DNA from: Monoraphidium neglectum
Lineage: Eukaryota > Chlorophyta > Chlorophyceae > Sphaeropleales > Selenastraceae
Direction: 5' to 3'
Assembly (NCBI RefSeq): GCF_000611645.1
Contig: NW_014011514.1
Span: 1 to 10,428, forward strand
Length of the DNA: 10,428 nucleotides
Shown: positions 1-8,865 of the stretch, one piece after another
Position numbering within the stretch: position 1 is the stretch's first letter
Layout: each line of letters opens with the position of its first letter
Made by a program: the position numbers and the translations under genes
Notes under the pieces: generated by a model
Seen by the model: only the letters and a program-made list of their open reading frames with translations
Told to the model about the DNA's origin: nothing
Database searches by the model: none

Positions 1-882
1 GGCGGCGCAGAATGGGGGCGACGCGGGCGTCCAGCAGGGCGGCCCGCCGCCGCCGCAGCAGCAGCAGCCGCAGCCACAGCCGCCGCAGCCGCCGCAGCAG
101 CAGCGGGAGGATGACGCGGAGCAAACAAACCAGAAGCAGGAAACAGAGGAGCAGCAGCAACAGGAGCAGCAGCAGCAGCAGCAGCAGCAGTCGCAGGAGC
201 GGCAAGGGGCAGAGCAGCAGCACATGGAAGAGCGGGCCGAGGGGCAGCAGGAGCAGCAGGATGCCCCGAAGAAGGGGGGCCATGCGTGCCCACAGCAGCA
301 ACAGGAGCAGCAGCGGCAGGAGCAGCAGGGCAGCAGGCGCGGCAACGAAATGCAGCCAAACGGCCCACACGCCGGCGGCGCAGGGCCGCCGAGCGTCGCG
401 TCGCAGCAACCGGCGTGCGTGCATGGGGACGATCCACCCGCGTCCGGTGGCGTGGACAGTGGTCCGAGCGGCAAGGGGTGCAAGCGCGGCAGGAACACTG
501 GCCAGGACGGCGAAGCCGAGGCCCAGGCCGAGGCGGCCGCGGCAGGCCCCATAATGCAGGCGCCTGCCGCCGTCGAGGTCGCCGGCGCGGCGGCCGCGAG
601 CGGGGAGGGAGGCGGCCCAGGCGACGGCGGCGGCGACGCGGCGCCGATGGACGTGGACGGATGCAGCGGGGCCGGCTGCGAGCAGCCGGGGGGTGGCGGC
701 AGCGAACCGCGGGACCCCGAGGGAGAGGCTGAGGCCCAGCCGGGCAGGCTGCCGCCCAAGCAGCGGCAGAAGCAGAGCAGCCGCGCCAGCAACCAGGTTG
801 CGGAGCCTGAGGTCCTGTTGGCAGACGCGTCACAGCCGCCAGCAGCCGCGTTGCTGCCGCAGCCGCGGTCCCCACCGGCTAC

Positions 883-943
<61 letters not shown>

Positions 944-2449
944 CAGCTAGCGCCCCTCGCGCTGCTCCGCCTGCCTCGGGTGGTGCACCTGTCGGCCACC
1001 GTCCGCGCCCTGCTCGACGCGGCCGACGGCGCGCTGGCCGCCGCCGCCCCGAGCGCGCACCTCTCACGGCCGGAGGGCGGCTTCGAGCCGCTGGACCTGG
1101 TGCTAGAGGCCTCAAACATCGCCGCGGCGCTGGCGCTGACGCCGGACGGCGCGCTGGAGTCGTACACCGCCTTCGTCATGGTGGGCGGCGCGCCCGCGGC
1201 GCGCGCGGGCGGGCCTCCGGGGCGTGTGCGCCTGTGTGCGCCGGCGCACGCCTGCGGGCCACACGGCGCGCGCCTGCTGACGCAGCGAGCTCTCCTTGCA
1301 CTCCGACCCCGCCGCCGCGCCCCACCTGCCCCTGCCTTAATCGCCCACCTCGAGAACGGCCGCCCGCCCAGGTAGAAACCGCCCAACCAACACATGAACC
1401 ACCCAACTAACCGAAATTCACCGCAGGAGGTGCTGCTGCTGCAGACGCTGCTGGACCGTGACTTCGAGACGGATTCCCTGGGCACGCAGCTGCTGGGCAT
1501 CCTGAAGGCCAACCTCGGATGGATCTACGCCGCGTGGTGCGCGCCCCCGCCCACGACAGCGCGCATGCGCGCACAGGCCGTGCGTCGCCCGCGGGCGCCG
1601 CCCAGGCCGGCGGACTGTCTGGGGTGCGGGGCCTGGCGCGCTGCAGCCGCTTGGGGCCGGCCGGCCGGGCGGCCTGGCGCGTGAGCGTCTGCTCAACCAC
1701 CGCCCCTCTCGCTGCCGCCACAGGGTGTGGAACCCGCGCCCCATCATCGCCCTGTCTACGTGCCACCTGCTGACGCGCGACAAGGACTCGGCGCCGCCAG
1801 CCGCGCACTGGGTCAAGTGCGTGCGCGCGCTGCGTCCGACGGCTCAGCAGGTGCGTGTTCATGCACGCACGCGCTCGCCCGCCGGTCCAGGCACGTGGCC
1901 GTCGGATCGGCGACGCGCGCCGCCTGGAGCTAGAGATGCCTGCGCCCGCAGCCGCCTACAAGGATTCGTGGTATGCATCACCCGGATCCCGCCTGCCTGA
2001 TCAGGCCAGCGGCCGGCGGCCGGCGCCGCCAACCTCAGAATCCGTCGCGGACGACTGACGCGCGCGCCGCACGCACACACACTTGACTCGTGCCCCCGCA
2101 GCTTCTCTACCTTGGAGAGGTGCGCCGAGTGGTGCGGGGCCAGCAGGCCGGCCTGGCGCGCGTGTGGCGCCAGCTGGCGGTGCAGCTGGACGCCGCCGCT
2201 GCTGCAAACAACTACGGCGCGATGCTGCTCGCGCTGGACGGGCTGAGCGCGGTGATGAGGCGGTGGGACGTCGTGGCGGTGGTGCAGGTGGGCGGGGTGT
2301 GGCGTGGCTGTGCGCGTGTGCGTGCCTGCATGCCTGCATGTGTGCGATTGTGTGTGCGTCTGTGTGCGTGAGTGCAGGCATGTGCGTGCGAGAGGGAGAC
2401 ACAGAGAGAGAGAGAGAGACAGAGAGACAGAGAGACAGACAGAGAGAGA

Positions 2450-2496
<47 letters not shown>

Positions 2497-2932
2497 TGTA
2501 TTTGTGTGTTGTGCGCGCGCGCGTGCGCATCCACCCAGGGTGTGTGAATGTGGGCGTGGCAGAGGACGACGCTTTGGATTCTGCTCCCAAACACAATCCC
2601 ATACACTTCAGCATTTCAACGCATTACAGCAAACAAGAGCTTCGTCCCGACACACACACGTTCAGATGGACACGCCCACCCACAACACACAACACGTGTG
2701 CACACCCCGCCTCACACCGCCACCTCCCCTGCAGGCCCTGGCATGGATCAGCGCGGTCACGCCGCAGCAGATGGCGCGCCTGTGCGTCCGCGCCTTCCCC
2801 TACGCGCCCACCGGCGGCGACGCCATCCTGGACCACATCCTGGCCGCGTCAGACACCGCCTCCGCCGCCGAGCAGGCCGCCATGCAGGCCGCCGCCGCGG
2901 AGGCGGCGGCCGCGCTCTTGGCATCGACCTGA
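1..2932 (+). CDS. Q-rich protein with unrecognised helical C-terminal region (5' partial, five exons)
   Basis: I do not recognise this family. The frame is open from base 2, so the true start lies outside the window. Predicted exons are <2-1180, 1427-1536, 1724-1850, 2102-2287 and 2735-2932 (TGA at 2930-2932), giving about 599 visible residues. Donors are GTGGGC, GTGCGC, GTGCGT and GTGGGC; all acceptors end CAG, and phases 0, 2, 0, 0 join without frame conflict. Residues 1-105 are rich in Q, E and P; the next 190 are low-complexity G/A/P/E with short basic patches (CKRGR, KQRQK); 295-313 is a 19-Q run. From about residue 317 to 585 composition changes to an ordered, mostly helical sequence (for example ILKANLGWIYAAW, IIALSTCHLL, RRVVRGQQAGLARVWRQL, MARLCVRAFPY), which is continuous across all splice joints and is the best evidence that the model is right. 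The end is an A-rich helix. No signal peptide or membrane segment is seen. The long disordered Q-rich N-terminus would suit a nuclear or RNA/transcription-related protein, but that is inference only. The neighbouring gene downstream is convergent. Confidence 0.75.
147..190 (+). repeat. Interrupted CAG tract, first poly-Q
   Basis: An imperfect CAG array with GAG and CAA interruptions ends in eight pure CAG units at 167-190. In the coding frame it gives a Q/E-rich stretch near the visible N-terminus of the first gene. Confidence 0.85.
884..940 (+). repeat. Pure (CAG)19 coding microsatellite
   Basis: Nineteen uninterrupted CAG codons encode a 19-residue glutamine run just before the ordered C-terminal region of the first gene. 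There is no CAA interruption, unlike the poly-Q tract of the minus-strand membrane gene in this window, so replication slippage and length polymorphism are expected. Confidence 0.95.
2296..2388 (+). repeat. TG/GTGCG-rich degenerate repeat in intron 4
   Basis: Directly after the donor at 2288 of the first gene's fourth intron the sequence is a degenerate run of TGTG, GTGCG and TGCATG units. It leads without a break into a purine microsatellite. It has no coding signal. Confidence 0.7.
2389..2494 (+). repeat. (GA)n purine microsatellite in intron 4
   Basis: About 105 bases of nearly pure AGAG/ACAGAG repeats, including uninterrupted AG runs at 2441-2461 and 2463-2494. It lies within the 447-base intron 2288-2734 of the first gene. 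Except for scattered C bases the tract is all purine on the plus strand and has mirror symmetry, the usual condition for intramolecular triplex (H-DNA). It ends in a TG/CG alternating segment (2495-2526). Confidence 0.9.
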
Positions 2933-4684
2933 CGCGACAGCAGTGGGGGCGGCGGGCGGCCGCAGCGGCGGCGGCGGCGGCAAGATAGGGCGGCCCGGCC
3001 TGTCTGGCTTGCTCGACGAGGCGGCCCGCGGGGACGGGGCCGCATCGAGCGTGGCCCGGGACTGCACGTGCTCGCTGGCGGGTCCCTCGGCCGCGCTCGC
3101 ACACGTCCGCGCACCCCAGATGCGGTGTGCTGCCCTGCCTGGCGCAATCCACGGACGACCCGTTTGAACGACACTTTGCCGCTTGCGCTCTGGCAGAGCT
3201 TGCCGCCAAGCGCTGCAGCCGGCACCATCGGCGCCCGGCAAATCGAGCCGTCCGCGAAGGCGGCGGCCGACCCACGCTAGCCGCGCGTTGAGCCGGCCGT
3301 CGTGCGCATGCCCAGGCAAGCCGGCTCGCTCGCTTCGGGTCAAAAGGGATTCCTGGGTGCGCCGCCTGCTGCACCTCGCAGCGACACGACTCAGCACTGC
3401 TCGCAGCCGCGTGCGGCCGCAAGCTCGCGGCCCTTTGCTCGGCAGACCACTCCGTGTTGTGAGGGGCTGCACGTGCCGCTGCGCGGGCACCCAAGCAGCG
3501 CGCCCGCACGGGCGCCGGCCGCGGCGCCGCGGGCGTCCCGGGCGCGCATCCTGGCGGCTCGCCCGCTTCTAGACATTCCTTCAACACCACTGCCTTGGGC
3601 TTATGGCTTCCGGGGGTGACGGCGCACTTGCGGCACTGAGCACCCGCCCTGACTGGTCAAACAGTCACGATCGCATGCCGACCTGCCGTGCCGCTCAAGA
3701 TAACGCAGCGTCGTGCGGCCGCACGCACGCGCTGGGGCCTGATCCCTACCCCATACCCCTACCCCTACCCCCCTTCACTGCCCGCCCCGCGGTGGGGCCT
3801 CACTGCAAGCACCCTGCTTTGTGATCGCGTGAGTAGGATGATCACTGCAGTAGTGCCAGGGTTGCGGAAGGGACGACGCCGACAGGTTTCGCACCACGGC
3901 ACCGCTGCCCTCACAATCCCGTGGGCTATCGTTTCGGCGGAGGCCACGTCACGCCTTGCGCCTTGGATTTGATCCCTGCTCACTGCCGGTGCCATTCGTA
4001 GCAGTCACACCGCACCAGGTGATGGATTACTGAAGCGCCGCAGCCCTCCGGACAAGGGGTGCGGATCGGTTTAACAACGCCGGCCAGCGCACGCACCTCG
4101 CTGAGCCATTAGCGGCCCTCCCACCATCCCTCTCGTACATTCAGCTGTGTGCGCCCAACCCACCCACACCACCCAACGCTGACTGTCTAGATGTCACACC
4201 TACAGCATTGCCAGTAACACGCACTGGGTAAACAACCATGCGTGGCGTTCTTGAGGGATTCTTGCAGCATCATTGTGATGTCGTGTCATCAGACAACCTG
4301 AGCATAAACGTGGCTGTGCCCCACAACAGGACAAGCCGGGCAGAGCAGGGAGCCGCGGGTCGCTGAGGGCGAGCACTGGCAAACCGTGGAGACGACCCGC
4401 GGTCAACCCATCGGTCAAACGGGCTTGACCAACGCCTGCTGATCCTCTGTCAGCACTGTAAGGGCCTGCAGGGGGGTTGAAAAGCAGGGTTGGGGGAGAG
4501 GAGCGACAGCGGCCTCGCTGATGGGAAAGGGCGGAGAGACGGATCACACCGATGAGGCGGGCGCCGCCCGCCAAGGAGCCAGTGGGAAGGCGGGCGGGCA
4601 CCGGGGTGTGCCCACACGGTCTCACGGCTCTCCCATCCGCCCGCCTCAACAGAAGGAATCAAGCTAGATTGCCGCCGGCCCACA
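2933..4684. other. Convergent intergenic region, no supported gene
   Basis: This 1.75-kb stretch lies between the stop codons of the plus-strand Q-rich gene and the minus-strand membrane gene, so it should hold both 3' UTRs. Several open frames exist on both strands, but they are R/A/P-rich, change composition with frame, lack family motifs and do not extend through plausible splice joints, so none is called. GC is high to about 3560 and somewhat lower after that. A TGTAA (the usual green-algal polyadenylation signal) occurs on the plus strand at 4457-4461, but that is over 1.5 kb from the plus-strand stop. I saw no tRNA, rRNA or mobile-element signature. Confidence 0.6.
3744..3773 (+). repeat. 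Short degenerate TACCCC repeat (telomere-like C-rich strand)
   Basis: Four to five imperfect TACCCC/ATACCCC units lie in tandem within the convergent intergenic region. The unit resembles a C-rich telomere strand but matches neither the TTTAGGG nor the TTTTAGGG repeat of green algae. The opposite strand has G4 runs spaced by two or three bases, so it could fold as a G-quadruplex. Confidence 0.6.
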
Positions 4685-5194
4685 TCAGCGGCCCATCGTC
4701 CACTCAGCGTGCGTCATGGGCAGAGGGTCCCCCCACCGCACCGCAGCCGCCGCCGCTGCACCCTGCGGCGTGCCCACCTCTGTGGCGAGCCCGTACGCAG
4801 CGAAGCACGCGGCCGCGCGCAGCTTCTGCGCCGCCGGCGCCTCGAACACCACGAGCAGAACCGAATCCGCGAGCAGCAGCGCCCGGTGCAGCGTGGCGGC
4901 GATCACCGCCGCGCCGGCCGCCTCCGCGGCCGCCGCGCGCGGGGAGGCCGTAATGAGCATGCGCGCGACCGCGCCCAGGGAGATAGCGGCGACGCCCCAG
5001 GTGAGCAACGCAGAGACGCGGGCGTACGCGGCGGCAGCGAGGGCGGCGGCGGCCGCGGCGCTGCCGGGCGCCTGGGCGCGTGCGTGGGCCTGCAGCAATG
5101 ACGCGAGCGGCGCCAGCGCGACCCGCAGCAAGAGCGCTGCGCTGGCCGCCGCGCCCACGATCGCTCTGACACGCATGGCCGCCTGCTGCTTGTT

Positions 5195-5231
<37 letters not shown>

Positions 5232-6505
5232 TGCTGTTGCTGCTGCTGCTGCTGCTCACTCCAGTGCCCAACCAGCTGCTGCGGCTGCCCAGATCCCTCG
5301 GAAACCAGCTGCTGCCGCATCGCGCTGCCCGCTGCCGCGACCGCGACCGCCAGCAGCAGCAGCGTGCACACCGCAACCGGCGTGAGCAGCCCAGAAGCTG
5401 CGTCGCGCAGCACAAGGGGCAGTGGCAGGCTCGAGGGGTCGAGCAGCGGGCGGCTTCCCAGCAGCAGCAAGTCTTGCAGAGGCTCCTCCAGCCGCTCCAG
5501 CAGCCGCTGGCTGAGCGTCGCCACTGCCTGTGCCGCTTGCTGCGCGGGGCGGCGGGCGGCGAAGGGAAGATCTTGGCGGGGGCGCGCGGGCGTCGCTGGG
5601 GTGCGCTGCATGGGGCTGCAGCGAAGTGCGCGAGACATGCGCCACACGCATGTGGTGCGAGAGGCGTCCGGCGGAACGGGCCGGACGGACCCACCAGATC
5701 GCCTTGGCTGCGCGCAGCTCTGGCGCCGCCCTCCGCCAGCGTGTTGGCGAGCGTGTTGCGCTGCACGCTCGCCCACCTGCAGGCGAATTAAGGGCCACGG
5801 CAGGCGCTGACCCGGGGGGTAGGAGTGGGAGCGCACCACCAAAGAGGCGTCGTCCCCGCGTCCCGGCGGCGACCGCACCTGGCGCGCTCAAGCCGACCGG
5901 GGCCTCACTGGGGCTCAGCGCCTTCCCGCCCACCAGGCAGAAGCCCCTCTGCGCGTCAGGCCAGGCCCCTCTGTCAAAGTATCACACAGAACACACGATG
6001 ATGTCATATTCGGTGATGTCAGCCCGCACCCGCTCGGCGTGCGAGCGCACCAGGTCAGCTCCCACGCGTTGTCCCGCGCGTGCTGCAGCGCGAGCAGCAC
6101 CACCCTGTAGGCGCACTCCGTCAACGGCAGCAGGAACACGGCCGCCGACAGCACGCGCCCCAGCAGCGGCAGCTCCTCCGGGGGTGCGGGCCCCGCTGCC
6201 GCCGCTGCGTCTGGAGCATAATCCTCCGCGTCGGACTCCGCCGGTTTCCGCGGGGCCGACGGGGGCTGCGGCCCTTGCTCCGCCGCAGGGCTTACTGGCG
6301 GCTGGGGCTGCTTGTCGGCGCCCTCGGGCTGAGCTGGCGGGGGGTGGCAGGCCGGGAGCTTCGGGGGACCTGCGGCAGGGGCGGCCCGCTGCTGAGGTCG
6401 CCTCGCCCGTAGCGGTGGTGGCCGGCGCGCACGCACGCCGCTAATTGCGCAGTCGCTGTGCCATGCACACGGGTTCCGCCTCAAGCTGGGGCCTGTCGGC
6501 CGCAT
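4685..6505 (-). CDS. Putative multi-pass membrane protein with internal poly-Q loop (three exons)
   Basis: Predicted exons on the minus strand are 6505-6051, 5776-5695 and 5605-4685 (TGA at 4687-4685), giving about 485 residues. Donors are GTGCGC at 6050 and GTGGGT at 5694; both acceptors end GCAG, and phases 2 and 0 fit. ATG at 6505 is the first ATG in the open frame; an upstream exon cannot be excluded. Residues 1-60 are R/P/A-rich with few acids, compatible with an organelle transit peptide. A P/A/E-rich linker follows. Hydrophobic segments are near 118-140, 252-272, 327-350, 376-397 and 410-433. A Q20 run (297-316) sits between the second and third. The first segment (RVLSAAVFLLPLTECAY) faintly resembles the first helix of TIC20/Ycf60 proteins (R-L-x-A...LLPL...Y), but the rest does not support that and the length is about twice as large, so I give no symbol. 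The small middle exon is the weakest part: its acceptor CAG followed by GTGGGC could also be read as a donor. Exon 3 is the most secure. Confidence 0.6.
5195..5254 (-). repeat. Poly-Q tract (CAG/CAA)20 in membrane protein
   Basis: Twenty consecutive glutamine codons on the minus strand; three are CAA (seen as TTG on the plus strand) and the rest CAG. They fall between two predicted membrane segments, so the tract would form a soluble loop. The CAA interruptions should make it more stable than the pure CAG tract at 884-940. Confidence 0.9.
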
Positions 6506-6988
6506 GCGTAGGGCGCGCTGCGTGAGCAGCACGTCGCGTTCGGCCTGGCCGTCAATGGGACTGCGCCCAGGGCAGCGAAGCAGGGACCTGAGCTAATCTA
6601 AGAGGCTTTCTGAATCAGTTGCAGGGGCGCCGGGTTGCGCTGGCCGAGATGCACCGGTAAAAGAACTACGGTACTGCAATAAGGAGGGCGAGAGGTTGGA
6701 CCTTGTATTTTGGAGACACAGAACTTATTGACATGACATGTGCTCTGTCGCGTGCCGTAAGGCCCCTGAAGCCCAGTGATACAGTACGAGCACTCAGGTG
6801 TGTCCAGTACCACTTTGCTGTGTGTATGGTAGCTCATCCGATCGCAGCGCACTGTTGCGAAAACACGTGAGCCAATTGTACAACATATGTAAGTAATATC
6901 CAGCTGCCCAGTAGAGCTCAGATCATTTGCTTTTAGCTTCACGAGATCCCTCGGCGCTTGATCAGCCTCGCAGCTCAGAACATAAATC
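6506..6988. promoter_or_regulatory. Divergent intergenic region, probable bidirectional promoter
   Basis: This 483-base gap separates the 5' ends of the minus-strand membrane gene and the plus-strand proteasome gene, so it should hold both promoters and 5' UTRs. From about 6590 to 6990 base composition is clearly less GC-rich than the flanking coding DNA. No TATA box at a convincing distance and no known proteasome-gene element (for example the yeast PACE motif) was seen. An open minus-strand frame fills much of it (see findings). Confidence 0.55.
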
Positions 6989-7476
6989 ATGTTACCGCGG
7001 CCCACCACACACTCTAAGGCCTTGGGGCCTGGAGTGGCAGGCCCCGAGCTCGCAGTGGCAACCTCAGCTGTGCTCGATCGCCCGCCCAAGCCGAGCGCGC
7101 AGCTCCCTCTATCGGGCGCCCAGGCGTTCTCTGTGGATCCCAGCCTTGTGGAGAGCGCAGACGGGCCCCGCCAGCACACGCAGTACCCCTATGTCACCGG
7201 CACAAGCATCCTCGCGGTCAAGTACGCTGGCGGCGTTATGCTCGCTGCCGACACGCTCGGCGCCTATGGGTCGACGAAGCGCTACAAGTCGCTCGAGCGC
7301 ATCGTGCGGGTCAACGCGCGCACGCTGGTGGGGGCGGGCGGGGAGGTGAGCGACTTCCAGTACATCGTGCGGCTGCTAGACGAGCTCACCACAGATGACT
7401 ACCGCACGGACGACGGCATTGAGCTTGGGCCCAAGGAGGTGGGTGCCTGCTTGTCTCTGTCTTGTGTGTGTACGTA

Positions 7477-7531
<55 letters not shown>

Positions 7532-8865
7532 TCGTGCGCGTGCATGCCCAGGAGTGCTCGCGCATGGATGTGATTGTGCATGTGCGCACGTGCGTGCGTG
7601 CATGCTTGGATGCCCGTCATTGAGGGAGAGGCTTTGTTGCTGTGCAGTGGTGTGTGCTGCGTGCCTGGAGCTCGAGTCGACAGGGCGCACAGTGGGTTGC
7701 GATGGCTATGCATGGAATGCTTTTTGGGCACCGGCATGAGCCTTCCCCAGTCTGCTTATCTGCATGCGAAAGCGGCAGTGGGCATGGGGTCAGGCGGTGC
7801 GCTGGGCTCCCTGCATCGGGCCTGAGCCAGGATTGCAGCCTCCGTTGGGCTGCTCTGGAGTGAGCAAGCTGGGAAAGCAGGGGTGATGCCGTCCAAGCGC
7901 CAGCCTGCATATCACGCAGAGCGCTTTCTCTGCGCCCCTCAAACCCCAGCTGGCCTTGCAATCCGCGATCTGGTTAGGAGCAATGTCCGCTAGCATGGAC
8001 ACTACCGCAGTGGCTGGGCCCCACTGCTGAGCTCTGTACACTGTGAAGAGTGGCTTCATGCATTCTGGCCCAATCCGAATCGTACCCCAATACGCCGCTC
8101 CTGGACCCCTCGCCCCATCCGCTCCTTCCTCACGACCGCCCCCCCCCCTTAAACCCCCTCTCCAGATCTTCTCGTACCTCACGCGCGTGATGTACAACCG
8201 CCGCGGCAAGATGGACCCGTTGTGGAACTCGCTGGTGGTGGGCGGCGTGGAGGCGGACGGCACGCCGTTCCTGGGGACCGTAGGCATGATCGGGACGCAC
8301 TACGAGGACAGGTGCGGGGAAGAAGGGCGCGCGCGCAGCCGTGCCACTACGCATACATGTGCTTGTGGGAGAGGGCCACCCCAGTGGCTGCCTGTGGCGT
8401 TACTAAATCTGCCGGCGCTTGCTTTGCAGCATGCGGCACTGTTGGGGTGGGCGGCAGCGTGTTCCAGCAACCACTCAGCACCAGCATCACCTCAGCCGCA
8501 CATTGTCACACAGCACCATCTGACCCACGCGACACCTTCGCCTACAGCACTCCTCAAATCCCGTCCGCCCCCGCCGTCCCCCCCCCCTCGGCAGCCACGT
8601 GGCCACCGGCTTCGGTGCCCACCTGGCGCGCCCCCTCTTCCGCGAGCGCCAGTCCGACGCCATGTCGGAGGCGGACGCGGAGGCGCTTCTCAGGGATGCG
8701 CTGCGGGTGTGCTACTACCGGGACAAGCAGTCCATCAACAAGTTCCAGATAGCAAAGGTGGCGGCTGACGCCCCTGCGGCAGTTGGGGAGCCGTTTGCTT
8801 TGGAGACGAGCTGGGATTACAAGGCGTTTGCGGCGCCCACCAAGTGGGCCATTGGGGCGTGGTGA
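6989..8865 (+). CDS. PSMB4: 20S proteasome subunit beta type-4 (beta-7), three exons
   Basis: This is the beta-7 subunit of the 20S proteasome core (PSMB4 in animals, PBG in plants, Pre4 in yeast), a structural, non-catalytic member of the two beta rings in cytosol and nucleus. Exons are 6989-7438, 8166-8311 and 8595-8865; donors GTGGGT and GTGCGG, acceptors CCAG and GCAG, phases 0 and 2, total 288 residues. The N-terminal propeptide is 63 residues; the mature chain probably starts at Thr64 in [10 protein letters not shown], a hallmark of this subunit. Other family blocks are [68 protein letters not shown] and INKFQIAKV. By alignment to active beta subunits Thr72 sits at the Thr1 site, Asp88 at Asp17, and Arg104 replaces the catalytic Lys33, which fits an inactive subunit. 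The C-terminus (WAIGAW) is complete, as in homologues whose tails reach the opposite ring. ATG at 6989 is the only Met before the mature domain. The propeptide seems somewhat longer than in plants, so an upstream or alternative first exon remains possible. Confidence 0.96.
7484..7528 (+). repeat. Pure (GT)22 microsatellite in proteasome intron 1
   Basis: Forty-five bases of uninterrupted alternating GT begin 45 bases after the donor at 7439 in the 727-base first intron (7439-8165) of the proteasome gene. Degenerate TGTG/TGCG units flank it to about 7600. Alternating purine-pyrimidine DNA of this length can adopt Z-DNA, and the RNA is a GU-rich tract close to the 5' splice site. Confidence 0.95.
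8139..8148 (+). repeat. C10 run in acceptor tract of proteasome intron 1
   Basis: Ten cytosines in a row within the pyrimidine-rich stretch that ends at the acceptor CCAG (8162-8165). This is part of the polypyrimidine tract; a similar run precedes exon 3. Confidence 0.8.
8578..8587 (+). repeat. C10 run in acceptor tract of proteasome intron 2
   Basis: Ten cytosines directly upstream of the acceptor GGCAG (8590-8594) of the 283-base second intron (8312-8594). Together with the run at 8139-8148 it gives both acceptors of this gene a C-homopolymer tract. Confidence 0.8.

Noticed and set aside
12..554. Plus-strand 180-residue S/R-rich frame that looks like an RS-domain splicing factor
   Set aside because: It is the shifted reading of the CAG array: AGC gives Ser where the true frame gives Gln. 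The Q frame continues into the ordered exons; this one does not.
879..1115. Minus-strand poly-Ala frame
   Set aside because: Antisense reading of the CAG19 tract (GCT as Ala); the sense frame has better coding structure and splice continuity.
1859..2614. Minus-strand 251-residue frame with a long LS repeat, and related frames on both strands to 3167
   Set aside because: These arise from translating the GA/CT microsatellite, which has no stop in several frames; the flanks lie in introns and exons of the plus-strand gene.
2757..3590. Minus-strand 277-residue frame
   Set aside because: R/A-rich product typical of stop-poor GC-rich DNA; it overlaps exon 5 of the plus-strand gene and has no motif.
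4200..4649. Minus-strand 149-residue frame just downstream of the membrane gene
   Set aside because: No recognisable motif, mixed composition and no splice link; more likely 3' UTR or intergenic DNA of the membrane gene.
4716..5810. Plus-strand 364-residue frame with poly-Cys
   Set aside because: Antisense shadow of exon 3 of the membrane gene; poly-Cys comes from TGC reading of the CAG/CAA tract, while the minus strand gives clear hydrophobic segments.
6051..6160. Membrane segment as evidence for TIC20
   Set aside because: Only one short motif is similar; later helices, total length and the poly-Q loop do not fit, so no symbol was given.
7376..7690. Minus-strand His-Thr repeat protein
   Set aside because: Translation of the (GT/CA)n microsatellite in proteasome intron 1.
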